In this document: positions 10,978-24,056 of the stretch, piece after piece
Position numbering within the stretch: position 1 is the first letter of the stretch
Layout of the letters: each line of letters starts with the position of its first letter
Source of the DNA: CAWFLT01 sp963816795
GTDB lineage: Bacteria > Acidobacteriota > Vicinamibacteria > Vicinamibacterales > SCN-69-37
DNA: 64,000 nt
Direction of reading: 5' to 3'
Assembly: GCA_963816795.1 (NCBI GenBank)
Contig: CAWFLT010000003.1
Location: forward strand, 1 to 64,000
Translations under genes and position numbers: made by a program
Notes under the pieces: model-generated
Databases searched by the model: none
The model's input: the letters and a program-made list of their open reading frames with translations, nothing else
What the model was told of the DNA's origin: nothing

Positions 10978-12078
10978 ATGACCGAGCCTGTGGACACCAT
11001 CGTGATCGGAGGCGGGCAAGCGGGATTGTCCGTCGGTGTACCACCTCGCGCGACGCGGGTTGCCGTTCGTCATTCTCGACGCCAGCGCCAGGATCGGCGA
11101 CGCCTGGCGGCACCGCTGGGATTCGCTGCGGCTGTTCACGCCGGCCAGGTTCGCCGGTCTCGATGGCCTCCCGTTTCCGGCGCCGCGCAATTCGTTTCCC
11201 ACGAAGGACCAGATGGCGGATTACCTCGAGACCTATGCCCGAACATTCGATCTGCCGGTCCGCACGGGTGTGAGTAGAGCGTCTCTCGCGGCAGGGCCTG
11301 CGCTTTGTCGCAGTCGCAGGCGACCGCCGCTACGAGGCCAATCACGTCGTGATCGCCATGGCCAATTACCAGCGGCCGCGTCTGCCGTCGTTCGCGCACG
11401 AACTCGCGCGACACATCGTGCAATTCCATTCGTTCGCGTACCGCAATCCCGCGCCAACTTCAGGGGGGCCGGTGCTCGTCGTCGGCGCCGGCAACTCCGG
11501 CGCGGGGATCGCGGAGGAGTCGGTGCGCCACGGACATCAGACATGGCTCGCCGGCCGCACCGGAGTTCTGCCGTTCCGAATCGACGGGCTGGCGGCCAGA
11601 CTATTCGGGACCCGATTCTTCCTCGGCGTGCTGTTTCACCGCGTGCTCACGATCAGGACGCCGCTGGGGCGGTTCCTGCGACCGAAGATGCTGCATCGCG
11701 CCGCGCCGCTCGTGCGCCTGAAGCCGAAGGACCTCGAGGCTGCCGGAGTCCATGCGCGACCCGCGTCAGCGGCGTCCGTCACGGTCTTCCGGTGCTCGCG
11801 GACGACCAGGTCCTGGACGTCGCGAACGTGATCTGGTGCACGGGTACGAGGAGGGGTTTTCGTGGATTGACCTGCCAGTGTTCGCGCCGGACGGCCAGCC
11901 CCGCCACGAGGGTGGCATCGTCGCCTCTGAACCTGGTCTCTACTTCGTCGGACTCCATTTCTTGTACGCGTTCTCGTCCGAGATGATTCACGGCGTGGGC
12001 CGCGACGCGTCGCGCATCGCCGGCCACATCGCTGCCCGGCGCGCAGTGCTTGACGCCGCTAAGCGGCCGGCGGCGTGA
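10978..12078 (+). CDS. FAD/NADPH-dependent monooxygenase-like flavoprotein (frameshifted)
   Basis: The N-terminus TIVIGGGQAGLS is a GxGxxG FAD site, followed by WRHRWDSLRLFTPARFAGL, usual in YUCCA-like and related flavin monooxygenases. The second Rossmann motif VLVVGAGNSGAGIAEE near 11480 binds NADPH. NVIWCTGYEEGFSWIDLP near 11830 and GLYFVGLHF near 11937 are the family's C-terminal signatures. Frameshifts lie near 11035, 11280, 11460, 11755 and 11850. Length is about 365 residues, normal for the family. It starts 29 bp after the metalloprotease. Substrate unknown. Confidence 0.85.
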
Positions 12079-12089
12079 GCCAGGATCGC

Positions 12090-12480
12090 CGCGGCTGGCG
12101 TCATCAGGTTCGAGGTCGCGTCGTGCGGCGCTTCCCGTAACGCTCACTGAGACACCTGACGGGTCCCGATCCGGCATGCGGTTACCCGGTCGCCGCTGGA
12201 ACAGTATCGCGATGCTGCTACGGTCGAAGTCGGTGAGCGCCGGTGGCAGAAACTCCGACATCATCGAGAGCGTGCGAGTCACGTGCTGATACCCCAGAGC
12301 GTGTCCCATTTCATTGCGGTACAGCAGCGAAGTGAAACAGAAGTTCTGCATCACTTCACGCCGCACGAGAAGTCGGCGTCGAATGCGGCTTCCACATCCA
12401 CTGGTTTTGACTTCAAGCCGTCGAGCGGTTCCAGGTTGCTCACGACGATGCTGCCGAGCCATGCGACGGCTGCCCTTCGA
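12090..12480 (-). pseudogene. matrixin-like zinc metalloprotease fragment with altered HExxH
   Basis: The minus strand reads LLYRNEMGHALGYQHVTRT followed by LPPALTDFDRSSIAILFQRRPGNRMPDRDP. The layout matches the C-terminal part of exported matrixin-like zinc proteases, where the first metal His begins HExxHALGYQH. Here that position is Asn (NEMGH), so one zinc ligand is missing. There is no usable N-terminal half: upstream frames are interrupted. It could be a decayed gene or a sequencing error (AAT for CAT). The far end is not fixed, because the frame stays open past the conserved part. Confidence 0.5.
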
Positions 12481-12514
12481 GGGATTATGAGTCGTGAGCG
12501 TGAGGGTACCTCCA

Positions 12515-12952
12515 TCAGCTCTTGAAGCGCTTGGACTCCGGGTTGCCCTTGTTCATCTTGAACATGGTGATCATGACCCAGTCCGATCGATCTCGCCTGT
12601 CTGGCCTACCGTAATCGGCTTCTTGGACACGAACCCAATTCCGCCTGATCGCCAAACAGTCCGCCGGTGTCGAAGCTCAGATTGGCGAACAGGTCCGGCT
12701 TGCAACTGCCACCGAGTGTGGTGTGCCCATCTTCTTTCTTGCCTGAGATGGTCTCAGTCAGCCCGCCAGTGATCTTGACCGTGAAAGAACGCACCACGTG
12801 TACCTGACTGAGCCCGGGACCGTACCGCCAGGATCTTCCTGGGCGGCCGTATCAGCAGGCGATGACGAGGTCGTCCCGGACTTCTCGGCTCCGCCGCGAC
12901 ATCCGATCGCGCTGAGCGCGAGAAGCGTCACGATTGGAAGTATGGTCCGCAT
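12515..12952 (-). CDS. small predicted lipoprotein, unknown function (one frameshift)
   Basis: The start MRTILPIVTLLALSAIGC has a hydrophobic core ending in a lipobox (AIGC), so it should be lipid-anchored and exported. A Ser/Thr/Ala-rich linker follows, then after a frameshift near 12800 a compact domain VVRSFTVKITGGLTETISG ... GGSCKPDLFANLSFD ... TMFKMNKGNPESKRFKS. I do not recognise the family. AGGAG lies 6 bases ahead of the ATG at 12952. It is transcribed toward the metalloprotease fragment and may share its transcript with the small exported gene just upstream (12971-13270). Confidence 0.7.
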
Positions 12953-12970
12953 GGGTGACTCCTGTATGTT

Positions 12971-13270
12971 TCAGTGACCGCCATCGGACGCGACAGCCGC
13001 CGCCGCGCCTGCGGCTCTCGCGTCCGCGATGGCATCGAGCGCCTTCTTGACGTGTCGCTCACACTCCGCGACAGCCTTATCGGAGGAGGCTCCCGCATGA
13101 CGCGAGCTGAACAAGAACCGCGGCCTTTTCCAGAGCGGCGTCGGCCAGAAGAAGTTGTAGTCAGACTTCGGCCGCGCGGACACGCTGCCGACCAGCACGC
13201 CAGCGACGACCGCAACAAGCAGCCCCTGCCGCATGCCATTTGGCCTTGCGTACCATCGATGCGTTGACAT
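12971..13270 (-). CDS. small exported protein, unknown function
   Basis: A 99-residue protein with a signal-like segment (GLLVAVVAGVLVGSVSA) and then RPKSDYNFFWPTPLWKRPRFL. The second half is helical and Ala-rich (ERHVKKALDAIADARAAGAAAA). The ATG at 13270 is chosen over one 57 bp upstream because GAGGAGA precedes it. I do not recognise the family. It lies 18 bp upstream of the lipoprotein gene in the same direction. Confidence 0.6.
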   Translation of the reverse strand: MSTHRWYARPNGMRQGLLVAVVAGVLVGSVSARPKSDYNFFWPTPLWKRPRFLFSSRHAGASSDKAVAECERHVKKALDAIADARAAGAAAAVASDGGH

Positions 13271-13405
13271 GACAATCTCCTCTCGATGCGAGCGTGGGCG
13301 CCACCGTGTGGTGGGAGCGTCGGGCATTGTTCACTGGTTACGGCCCGAGCCGAGGAGTCGAGTATTCATATCACGGTGCGTGCGGTGCAATCCAAGAGAG
13401 CGGTG

Positions 13406-14309
13406 ATGCGAGTCATGCGTCAGTTTCTCGGCGTGCGGAAAGATCGGCGCGCACGAGAACGCGCCGACTTGCAGGGCGCCGCGATTCGTCGGAGTGCCCG
13501 AGTGATCGCCACGATCATCATTACAGCGGCGGTGATCTTCGCCGTCGTGTGGTTCGGCCAGCGCGGACTGATTTATTGCCCCGACAGCCACGTGCCGCCG
13601 CCCGTGGCGGTCGGCCTGGCGCACGCGGAACCCGTCATGTTCGACACCGAGGATGGGCTCGCGCTCGCCGGATGGTACGTTCCGGCCATTCCACCCGTGT
13701 CCGGGTACACGATCATCGTCTTCAACGGCAACGCGGGACATCGGGGTTATCGTGCGGCCTGGCCGGTCGATTGGCGGCATGCGGCATCGCCGGGTACTGT
13801 TGTTCGACTATCGCGGCTATGGGGGCAACCCCGGACTGCCGTCGGAAGAGGGGCTCGCGCGCGACGCTCGCGGCGCGCTTGCGTATGTAGGCGGACGTCG
13901 CGACGTCGATCGACTGCGTCTGGTCTTTTTCGGCGAGTCGCTGGGCACCGGTGTCGGCGGTCAGATTGGCGCTCGAGTATCCGCCCGCGGCGCTGATTCT
14001 TCGATCGCCGTACACCTCGCTCGTCGGACTGGGCCAGCACCACTATCCCTTCCTGCCCGTTCGATGGATTCTGCGCGACCGGTATCCGTCGATCGATCGC
14101 ATCGCGCGGATCTCCTCACCGCTCCTCGTCATCGCGGGCGAGGCCGATGAGGTCGTGCCAATCGACAGAGCCTCGCACTATACGAAGCGGCGCCGCACCC
14201 CAAGCGGCTGCTTGTTCTACCCGGCGCGGCGCACAATGACGAGGATCTCGTGGCGGGATCGCATGTCGTCCGCACGGTTCTCGACCTGCTCCATGTGGGA
14301 ACCCCATGA
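13406..14309 (+). CDS. membrane-anchored alpha/beta hydrolase (frameshifted)
   Basis: An N-terminal transmembrane segment (VIATIIITAAVIFAVVWFG) precedes an alpha/beta-hydrolase fold of the BEM46/ABHD13 type. IIVFNGNAGHRGYRA forms the oxyanion region, YRGYGGNPG follows, FFGESLGTG carries the nucleophile serine, and after a frame change LVIAGEADEVVPID carries the acid. The catalytic His is in GAAHNDEDL near 14230. Frameshifts are near 13790, 13965 and 14190. The protein ends LDLLHVGTP with the stop at 14307. Substrate is unknown; related proteins are esterases or acyl-lipid hydrolases. It converges on the VOC gene. Confidence 0.8.
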
Positions 14310-14366
14310 CGAACTTCGGCTTGTTGCCCACCCTCACCGGACAGGCCCCCACGAGCGTTCCGCCGG

Positions 14367-14929
14367 TCAGGCAGTCGTGACCTTCTCCTCCACGGCAAGA
14401 CGAGGACGAGTCGCCAGCAGTCGCTCGATGGCATCGGCGACGTGCTCGTCGGTGATGTGATGGTCGCCGCGCTCGACGCGCAGTTCGTGCGCCTTCATCA
14501 GGACATCGACGGCGCGGAAACCCTCAGGCGCTTCGAACTTGTAGCACGCGAGCTCGACCTTCAGCCCGTTGGGATCGTGGAGATAGATGGAGTCCATGAA
14601 GCCGCGGTCGCGCTGAATGAAGTCGATGCCGCGTTCGCGCAGTCGCGCCGGCGCCTGCGTGAACGTCGCCCGGACACGTTGAACGCGATGTGCTCCACGC
14701 ATCCGATCTCTCGTGGTGCGTGGCGCTTGGCGTCCTCGCGTGATTCGTTCGTGAACACGGTGAGCAGCCGGCCGTCGCCCGGATCGAAGTACAGGTGATT
14801 CTCGTCCGGCTTGCCGAGGTTCGGCTGCTCGAAGACGAACGGCATGCCCAGCGCCCCCTGCCAGAAATCGATGGCGCTCTGCTTCGTCGATCCGACGATC
14901 GTGATGTGGTGAACGCCTTGCACTTGCAT
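14367..14929 (-). CDS. VOC-superfamily (glyoxalase/ring-cleaving dioxygenase-like) protein (frameshifted)
   Basis: The N-terminus VQGVHHITIVGSTKQSAIDFW is the first beta-alpha-beta module of a vicinal-oxygen-chelate protein, with the metal His in HHIT. CVEHIAFNV gives the second metal site and SIYLHDPNGLKVELACYK the Glu-bearing final strand. These enzymes isomerise, cleave or open rings on small substrates; which one is not clear. A one-base shift near 14670 splits it. The ATG at 14929 follows the aminotransferase stop by 5 bp, so the two are probably co-transcribed. Confidence 0.85.
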
Positions 14930-14934
14930 CTTCT

Positions 14935-16325
14935 TCACGACGAGTCCCTCCGGCGCGTGCTTTCTCCATCCGAGCCACGGGCGCAAAGCCCCGAAGCGTA
15001 TGCTCGAGAAACGCGAGCAGCGCGATCACGTCGTCTGATGTGCTCGCGTAGCCCAGCGAGGCCCGGACGGCGCCGACTGGCTTGTTGCCGAGGGCGACAC
15101 GCATCTCCGGCAGCGAGAACCTGCCGGCAAGAGCATCGAGTGCGGCAGCCAATTCGTCGGCGTCGTACCGGAAGGCGTGCTCCGCCGCACCGGGATTGCA
15201 GAAGCACCCGCCGCGCAGACAAATGCAGGCATCCGCGGCCGCATTCACGACCTGCTCGTGGTCGATGACCTCTCCGCCATCGTCCAGCAGGTTGAACGCG
15301 ATTGTACCGCCGCGGTCGCGGACGCCCGTCGGGCCGTGGATCCAGACTGCCGGTGCACCGCTGGCGCGGCGCACGACCGCAAGGCCATCGAGCGCTTGCG
15401 TCGTAAGGGCCGTCACGTGCGACTGGATTGCACGAATGCCGAGCTGGTCGATCATCTGCAACGCCGGCGCCACGCCGCTCCACCCCAGGTAGTTGCCGGT
15501 GCCGTCCTCGAATCCCTGCGACCCGGTCTTGAGCAGGTGGCGATCGGACAGGACGGACACGAACTCGACGGCACCCCCCGCGAACGACGGACGGACGAGC
15601 GCCCGCAGAGCATCGTGCCGGCAAACAAGCGCACCGACGCCGGTGGGATAACCCGAGATCTTGTAAATCGAGAGCGTCACGAAGTCGGGCCGAACTTCGC
15701 GCAGGGACAGCGGACTCGTGGGGACGAACGCCGACGCATCGAGCAGGACGGCGTAGCCGCGCCGCTGCGCCGCGTCGATCCAGGCGAGCGGATGGCGGAC
15801 ACCTGAGAAGTTGGACTGCGCCGGATAGGCAAACAGACCGCGCGCCACGCGCGGAAGCTCGAACGGGCGAACGCGGAGATCGTCGTCGAGCGGCAGGTAG
15901 GTCACGCGTGCGCCGCGCGCGCGCGCCTGCTCACGAATCCCGTTGACGCTGTTGTGATTGTCGGCGGTGAGAACGAACGGCGCCGCGGGACCGAACGGGA
16001 ACGCCTCGCCGACCAGCCGCAGCGCAGCGCTCGCGTTCGCGGTCCAGACGACGTCGTAGTCGGCGGGATCGGCGTCGAGGAAGTGTAAGAGGGCCTCCCG
16101 CGCGACTGCGGCCGCGAAGGTGCTCGCCTGGGACGCACGATGGACCGAGTGCGGATTGCCGAACAACTGCCGCGCCAGGATCTCCGTGTGCTCGCGCAGC
16201 AGCGCTTCGGGATAGAGCGCTGCGCCCGTGTAGTCGAGATAGACCTGACCGCTCGTCTGCGGGTGACGCCAGTCGCACTCCGGTCCCGTTCGGGGCGGGC
16301 GACGCGGGGCAACGTGCTTGGTCAT
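14935..16325 (-). CDS. class V aminotransferase-fold PLP enzyme, cysteine desulfurase / MoCo-sulfurase-like
   Basis: The protein opens MTKHVAPRRPPRTG and reads VYLDYTGAALYPEALL, GNPHSVHRAS, WTANASAALRLVGEAFPF and VLLDASAFVPTSPLSL. FVTLSIYKISGYPTGVGAL holds the PLP lysine and RGGCFCNPGAAE a Cys-rich C-terminal motif like that of molybdenum-cofactor sulfurases. It should use PLP to move sulfur or nitrogen from an amino acid. Length is about 460 residues. One frameshift near 14995 hides the true ending (ESTRRRDSS, stop at 14935). Without it, the frame falsely joins the VOC gene into a 688-residue protein. Confidence 0.85.
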
Positions 16326-16481
16326 GCCCGGAGGCTCGTCCTGAGAGTAAACGATTTTCCCGGGCCCGGCACGCCAATGAAGAGTCTGAGAACGCCCGAG
16401 ATCCTTCCGTACGTAGCTCGGCCTGGGTTTCAAGGCCAGGGTTCAGCACAACCAAGGACATCAAGACGACGTCTGAACACC

Positions 16482-17276
16482 ATGTTTCGTGAATTCAGGA
16501 TGGTCGCGACCACCGCCCTCTTCTGCTGGCCGGCTGTTTCCTCCGCTCAGAGTTCCGCGCCTGCGCCAACGACGCGGGTCTTTGGCGCCTATTCAGTCAA
16601 TGCCGACTACGTCGCGAACGTGCCATTCGCGATCATCGTTGACCAGGCTGTCGCGCCGTTCTTGAGCCTCGGCAGCGGCCCGTTCGGATTCGAGGCGTCG
16701 ATCGAGCGAGGGCTGCGCGGACACTTCGGCGTGAAGGCCAGCGTGTCGCGGTACACCGATCCGTTTCGTGGAACGGCTTCCTTCTGCCAGCCCTCGACGA
16801 CGTGCGCGGTCAGTCTCGCGTTCGAGGACGATGCGAGCGCGCTGTACGTCGTGGCGGGTCCGGTGATCACGGCTCGGGAACGCAAGCGAACGGCGCTGTT
16901 CGCTCACGTGCTCGTCGGCGCGGTGCGATCGAGCTCGACGTTCAGGCTTGCGGGAAACAACGTCGAGTACGTGGCGAATCCCAACACACTGCCCGACACC
17001 CTCATCCTCGTCACCAGTACGCCGTTCGGGCAGCCGCCCACTCTGTCGTACACCGACCATCTCTCGGACGTCGGACTCGCTGCGACATTTGGCGGCGGTT
17101 TCGACGTCAGGTTCGCGGATCGCCTGCAGTTTCGAACCTCGGTCGATTGGGATCCGACGTTCTTGTCGAGGCCTGAGATCGGCACGAACACGGAGCTCGC
17201 CACGATCCCGAGCGAACGGCGAATGCAAAGCCACGCGCGCATCAGTCTCGGTGTGGTCTGGCGATTCGGACGCTAA
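16482..17276 (+). CDS. outer-membrane beta-barrel-like exported protein
   Basis: An intact 264-residue protein. A signal peptide (ATTALFCWPAVSSAQS, cleavage after SSAQ) is followed by alternating beta segments: GFEASIERGLRGHFGVKASVSRY, ALYVVAGPVITARERKRTALFAHVLVGAV and DVGLAATFGGGFDVRFADRLQFRTSVDWDPTF. The end RISLGVVWRFGR has the aromatic-rich last strand typical of Gram-negative outer-membrane barrels. The ATG at 16482 is used. Function is unknown. It starts 157 bp from the divergent aminotransferase. Confidence 0.75.
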   Translation: MFREFRMVATTALFCWPAVSSAQSSAPAPTTRVFGAYSVNADYVANVPFAIIVDQAVAPFLSLGSGPFGFEASIERGLRGHFGVKASVSRYTDPFRGTASFCQPSTTCAVSLAFEDDASALYVVAGPVITARERKRTALFAHVLVGAVRSSSTFRLAGNNVEYVANPNTLPDTLILVTSTPFGQPPTLSYTDHLSDVGLAATFGGGFDVRFADRLQFRTSVDWDPTFLSRPEIGTNTELATIPSERRMQSHARISLGVVWRFGR

Positions 17277-17305
17277 CCGCGGTCCGGGCCCGCTCTACGC
17301 GTGCG

Positions 17306-19531
<2,226 letters not shown>

Positions 19532-19712
19532 CCGATGGAGGATACACCCGGCTGGACTAGACCCGGGCTTCTGGAGAATCGTGATCCCGCTCAGCCCGCC
19601 TGCCGACCCACATCTGAGGCTGTCGATCCCGTTTCCGTTTGCCCATGGCCATGGGCGAGAGTGTAGTACAAGATGCCGATTCCCGTTCCTCATTCACCGA
19701 GATTCTCGAACG

Positions 19713-20412
19713 ATGAACGCTGAAATTCGCGCGCGAACGTTGTTAGTAAAGATCCTTGTGAGGGGCGTCGTGGAGTTGGCGACCCTCGGTGGTGTGCTCT
19801 TCGGTATCGCTGGACGCGTCGATTGGCCTGCCGCGTGGCTCATCATCTTGCTGTTTACCGGTCATCTGGTTCTCAGCGGATGGTTGCTGTTTCGTCATGA
19901 TCCCGAGCTGCTCAAAGAACGGCTGACAACCGCGTCGAATGTTCCACATTGGGACCGACTGATCGCGCGAGGCAATCGGATCCTGGAACCGATATTTCTT
20001 GCAACCGCGGCTCTTGATGCCGGGCGCTTCGGATGGTCCGCCATGCCCATTGATCGTACGGGCGATCGGGACGGCAGCCGTCGTTGCAGCGGTCGGTGTC
20101 ATCTAGTGGTGCGCTGCTGCGAATCATTTCCTGTCGGCCAGATCGAGGATCCAGAGCGAACGTGGGCATACAGTCGTACAGCATGGTCCCTATCGTTTCG
20201 TCCGGCATCCGCTGTACGCATCGCGCATTGTCCTCATAATAGGAGCGGCATTGACGTTAGGGTCGTGGATCGCGCTGGTACCAGCCGTCTTGATCGCACT
20301 CCTGCTCGTACTACGGACCTCGTTAGAAGATCGCATGCTCACGACGGAACTGCCAGGCTATCGGAAATATGCGAAGCACGTTCCCGAGCGCCTCGTACCC
20401 GGCCTGTGGTGA
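19713..20412 (+). CDS. isoprenylcysteine carboxyl methyltransferase-like membrane protein (frameshifted)
   Basis: Membrane helices are seen in LVELATLGGVLFGIAG and WLIILLFTGHLVLSGWLLF, with conserved DPELLKERL between loops. After frameshifts near 20060-20110 the C-terminus reads HTVVQHGPYRFVRHPLYAS ... LTLGSWIALVPAVLIALLLVLR ... YRKYAKHVPERLVPGLW. GPYRFVRHPLY is the SAM-binding signature of the ICMT/phospholipid methyltransferase family. Bacterial members methylate lipids or unknown acceptors. The ATG at 19713 diverges from the kinase. Confidence 0.85.
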
Positions 20413-20436
20413 CGATCGGATGTACGACTTGGCTGT

Positions 20437-23094
20437 CTACTTGATGCGCTTCAACTCTTCGGTCCAGTTCAGGACGACGGTGATGACCGCTTGCGCAGGG
20501 ACTGCAGGATTCTTGACGAAGACAAAGCGCTTGCCGTCCGCGGTGATGTCGTAGTTTCTGCCGATGTACGACGCAAACCTGCTCGTGTCGAACAGCGTCG
20601 TTGGCGGCTGCGCCAGCAGCTCCCGCCCAGTCTTCACCGCGACCGACATCAGCTTGCCTTCGACGCTCCGGTAGAAGATTTCGCCGTCGGCCCAGAGCGG
20701 CTCCGTGCCGCCGCCGATCGAAATCTGCTTCAGGCCGCCCAGGCCGCCATCGACGTCCGGGTACGGGCGGGCGTAGATCTCCATTCGTCCCGAAAGGTCC
20801 GACTGATAGGCCAGCCAGCGGTTATCGGGCGACAACACGGCATTGAGCTCGTTGTACTCGGTGGCAATGAGCGGCCTGACCTTCGCGTCGCCTCCGAGCG
20901 GCATGGCAAGGATGTCGTTACCCAGCGGCGCGACGCCCGTCGTCGCGCGGAAAATCAAGGTCTTGCCGTCCGCGGTCACGGCATTCGGGAACGCATTGCG
21001 TCGATCCAGGACCTGCTCGGGTTCACCGATCCCATCCGCTCGTGTCCAGAAAATGCCGTCGTTTGCCCCACCTCGACGGGAGAAAACGATGCGCGTGCCA
21101 TCGGGTGTCCAGACGCCGTATTCGTCCGCGCTGTCGCCCGAAGTGAGCTTGCGCAACGCGCCTCGTGGATCCAACACCCAGATGTCTCGTTGCTGATCGC
21201 GAACATCAAGGACGAGCCGACCGTCCCGGGACACCCGGGGGTAGAAATAGGCGCGGGTGTGGCGTTGACCGGCGTCTCATTGCCTTGACGGTCCACCCAT
21301 GTCAGCGCTCGTTCCTGAACGAGCACCTGCCCGATGTACACGAGCCGGCCATTCGGCGAGAGATCGAAATTCGCTGCGCCGGCGGGTTTCAGGCCGATAT
21401 CTTCGAGCACGACCGCCGGCTGGCCGGTCACCCGGAGATCGCCGAGATCGAAGGGCGCCGCATAGACGGTTCCGCCGCTCACTGCGTACACGATGTGACC
21501 GCTCGAGGCGTAGTGCGGCGCGGTTCCCGTGATCGGAAGACGAACCATCCGCCCCGTCGCGACGTCCACGACGGCAAGCGTTGCGGTGGGAACGCCGCGG
21601 CCTGACAGGACCGTGAAGAGCACGACCGTCGTTCCAGGAACGTGTGACGGCCAGCAGTGGGACGTGTCGCCGAGAGATCGATCGAGCGTCGTCAGTTCAG
21701 TAATCGGGCCGCCGCCCTCCGGGACCCGCTTGAGCCCGCTGCTGGCGGTTCCGAGAACGATGGTGCCGTTCGGCAACCAGGCGCTGCCGGTTATTGCTTC
21801 GTCGGTTTGCGCGACGGGCAGTGCTGGTCCGCCGGTGATCGGCACTTTCTTGATCCGTGTCTGGGCGCCGTCGAGGAACCCGATCCACCGGTCGTCGGGT
21901 GACACGAATGGGCCGACGGCGCCTTCGGCTCCGCGGATCAGGATCGTCTCGAGCTCGCCGATCCTCCGCAGATACAAACGTGGCGTGAGGGTGGGCTGGC
22001 GGAGCCCATATACCAGCGCCCGTCCGTCGTGAGTTATCGCCACGTCACGCGTCGATGCCACCTGTGACAACACTTCGCCTGCGGGCAGCGGGTACGAAAA
22101 CCGGACGATGTCGGGAGCGATCTCAGCCGGCGACGAACCGCGCCGGGCCACAGCCCAGACCGCAAGCGCCGTCACGACGGCCGTGGCGACGAACGGCAAC
22201 GCGCGTCGCCAGATCGGTCGCCGGGCAGGGAGGATCGGCACGCGCCTCGACTCCTCGTCGAGTTGCAGCATGCCCTCACTGATATCGCGCAGCCGTCGCT
22301 TCGGATCCTTCTCGAGGCATCGACCAAGCAGCCGGCGTACCGGCGCCGGCACGTCAGCCGGCAACGCTGCCCAGTCAGGCTCGGTCTTCAACACCGACGC
22401 CAGCACGTCCGACACGTTGTCGCCGCCGAAGGCGCGCCGGCTCGTGAGCATCTCGAAAAACACGACGCCAAAGGCCCAGATGTCCGCGCGGCGATCGACG
22501 GGTTTGCCCCTCGCCTGCTCGGGCGCCATGTAGGCGGCCGTGCCGAGGATCACGCCGAGCTCGGTGGCGCGCGCCGTGAGGGTCGGTGAGTTCGCCGCGT
22601 CGGCGGATGCGGCGGACGTCTCGGGGCCGATCGCTTTGGCGAGACCGAAGTCGAGGACCTTCACGGTGTCGTCCGGCCGAACCTTGATGTTGGCCGGCTT
22701 CAGATCGCGATGGACGATGTTCTGCTCGTGCGCCGCGTCGAGCGCGCTTGCAATCTGGCGCGCAATGGCGCAGCGCAGCGTCGGGGGCCACCGGACCCCG
22801 CGCGATCACGTCGGACAGGTCCTCGCCATCGACGAGCTCCATGATGAGCGCGCCGGCTTCAAGGCCGTAAACCTGCGCGATGTTCGGATGATTCAGCGTC
22901 GCGAGGGTCTTCGCCTCGCGCTCGAAGCGCGCAAGGCGGTCGCCGTCGCTCGCGAACGCGTCCGGCAGCACCTTGATCGCGACGTCACGCGCGAGCCTGG
23001 TGTCCCGCGCGCGGTAGACTTCACCCATGCCGCCTTTTCCAATGGCGCCTAGGATCTCGTAGGAGCCGAGACGTGTTCCGGGCAGGACTGGCAC
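20437..23094 (-). CDS. Ser/Thr protein kinase with C-terminal PD40/TolB-type propeller (frameshifted)
   Basis: The N-terminus GSYEILGAIGKGGMGEVYRARD is the glycine loop, followed by VAIKVLPDAF and VKVLDFGLAKAIG. GTAAYMAPEQARGK is the activation-loop end. The HRDLKPAN segment is hidden by a frameshift near 22790. A single transmembrane helix (LPFVATAVVTALAVWAVA) follows the kinase, so the propeller faces outward. Propeller repeats include PNGRLVYIG, SPDNRWLAYQSDLSG and YARPYPD, with the usual ending ITVVLNWTEELKRIK. A second frameshift lies near 21230. About 885 residues. This architecture is very common in Acidobacteriota. Confidence 0.9.
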
Positions 23095-23158
23095 GGGTGA
23101 GGACGACTATACCGCCCGGCAGACCCGCGCGCCATCAGAGGAGGATCGCCTCACGCGT

Positions 23159-24050
23159 ATGCACCAATACGACCTCCGTGAGCTGACGCCCGACGGCCTG
23201 GACGACGCTTTCGCGTTGAGCTCCGCTGCCGGATGGAATCAACGGATCGACGACTGGCGAATGTTGCTGGCGCTGGCGCCACGCGGCTGCTTCGCAGCGT
23301 GGAGCCGCGACGAGGTTGTGGGCACGGCCGTCGGGATCGACTACGGCGGGTTTGGCTGGATCGCAATGATGCTCGTCCATCCAGCCCATCGGAGTCGTGG
23401 CCTCGGTCGTCGTCTGCTCGAGGCCGCCGTGGACGCGGTCCCATCCGATCGGCTCATGCGGCTCGATGCCACTCCGCTCGGACGTCCCCTCTATCAGTCC
23501 TGCGGATTCGTGGACGAGGCGCGTCTGAGCCGCTTCGTCGCGCCGGCGATCGCGGAACGTGTGGCGGCCTCAGCCGAACCGGGTGAACCCTCCCTGGCGG
23601 TACGCCCCCTCGGTCGGACTGATCTCGCTCGCGTGGTCGACTTCGACGCTCGTGTGTTTGGCGGCAACCGTCAAGCCGTGCTGGAATGGGCGCGTGCTGA
23701 GGCGCCGGAGCTCAGCTGGATTCTCCAGAACGATCGCGACATGCCCGAGTACCTGCTTCGGCCGGCGTGGACGCTTGTACACCCAGATCGGACCGGTCGT
23801 CACCAACGATGATCCCGGGGCGCGCGCGCTCGTGACCGCCGCGATTCGCGCAGCACCGGAACAACCGATCATGGTGGATGCCGTTGACGACTATGCGACA
23901 TTCTCCGACTGGCTGCGGACGTGTGGATTCGAAGCCGAGCGACCGTTGTTTCGGATGCAACGTCCACCGGCTGATGGTTCAGGTGCTCGATTCACGCGCC
24001 GGACATCACTGCCGGCCGAACGCGCGGTACTGGGGCCGGAACTCGCCTAG
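23159..24050 (+). CDS. GNAT-family N-acetyltransferase, two-domain (one frameshift)
   Basis: The first domain has GGFGWIAMMLVHPAHRSRGLGRRLLEA, where the RxxGLGRRLL segment binds acetyl-CoA, and PLYQSCGFVDEARLSRF, the usual final strand. A second, weaker GNAT-like half follows (VVDFDARVFGGNRQAVLEW ... WLRTCGFEAERPLFRMQR). A one-base shift near 23790 separates the two. It is the first of three genes on the same strand: the SDR-like gene begins 6 bp after its stop. That spacing suggests one operon with a common small-molecule substrate, unknown at present. Confidence 0.85.
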
Positions 24051-24056
24051 TGGATC

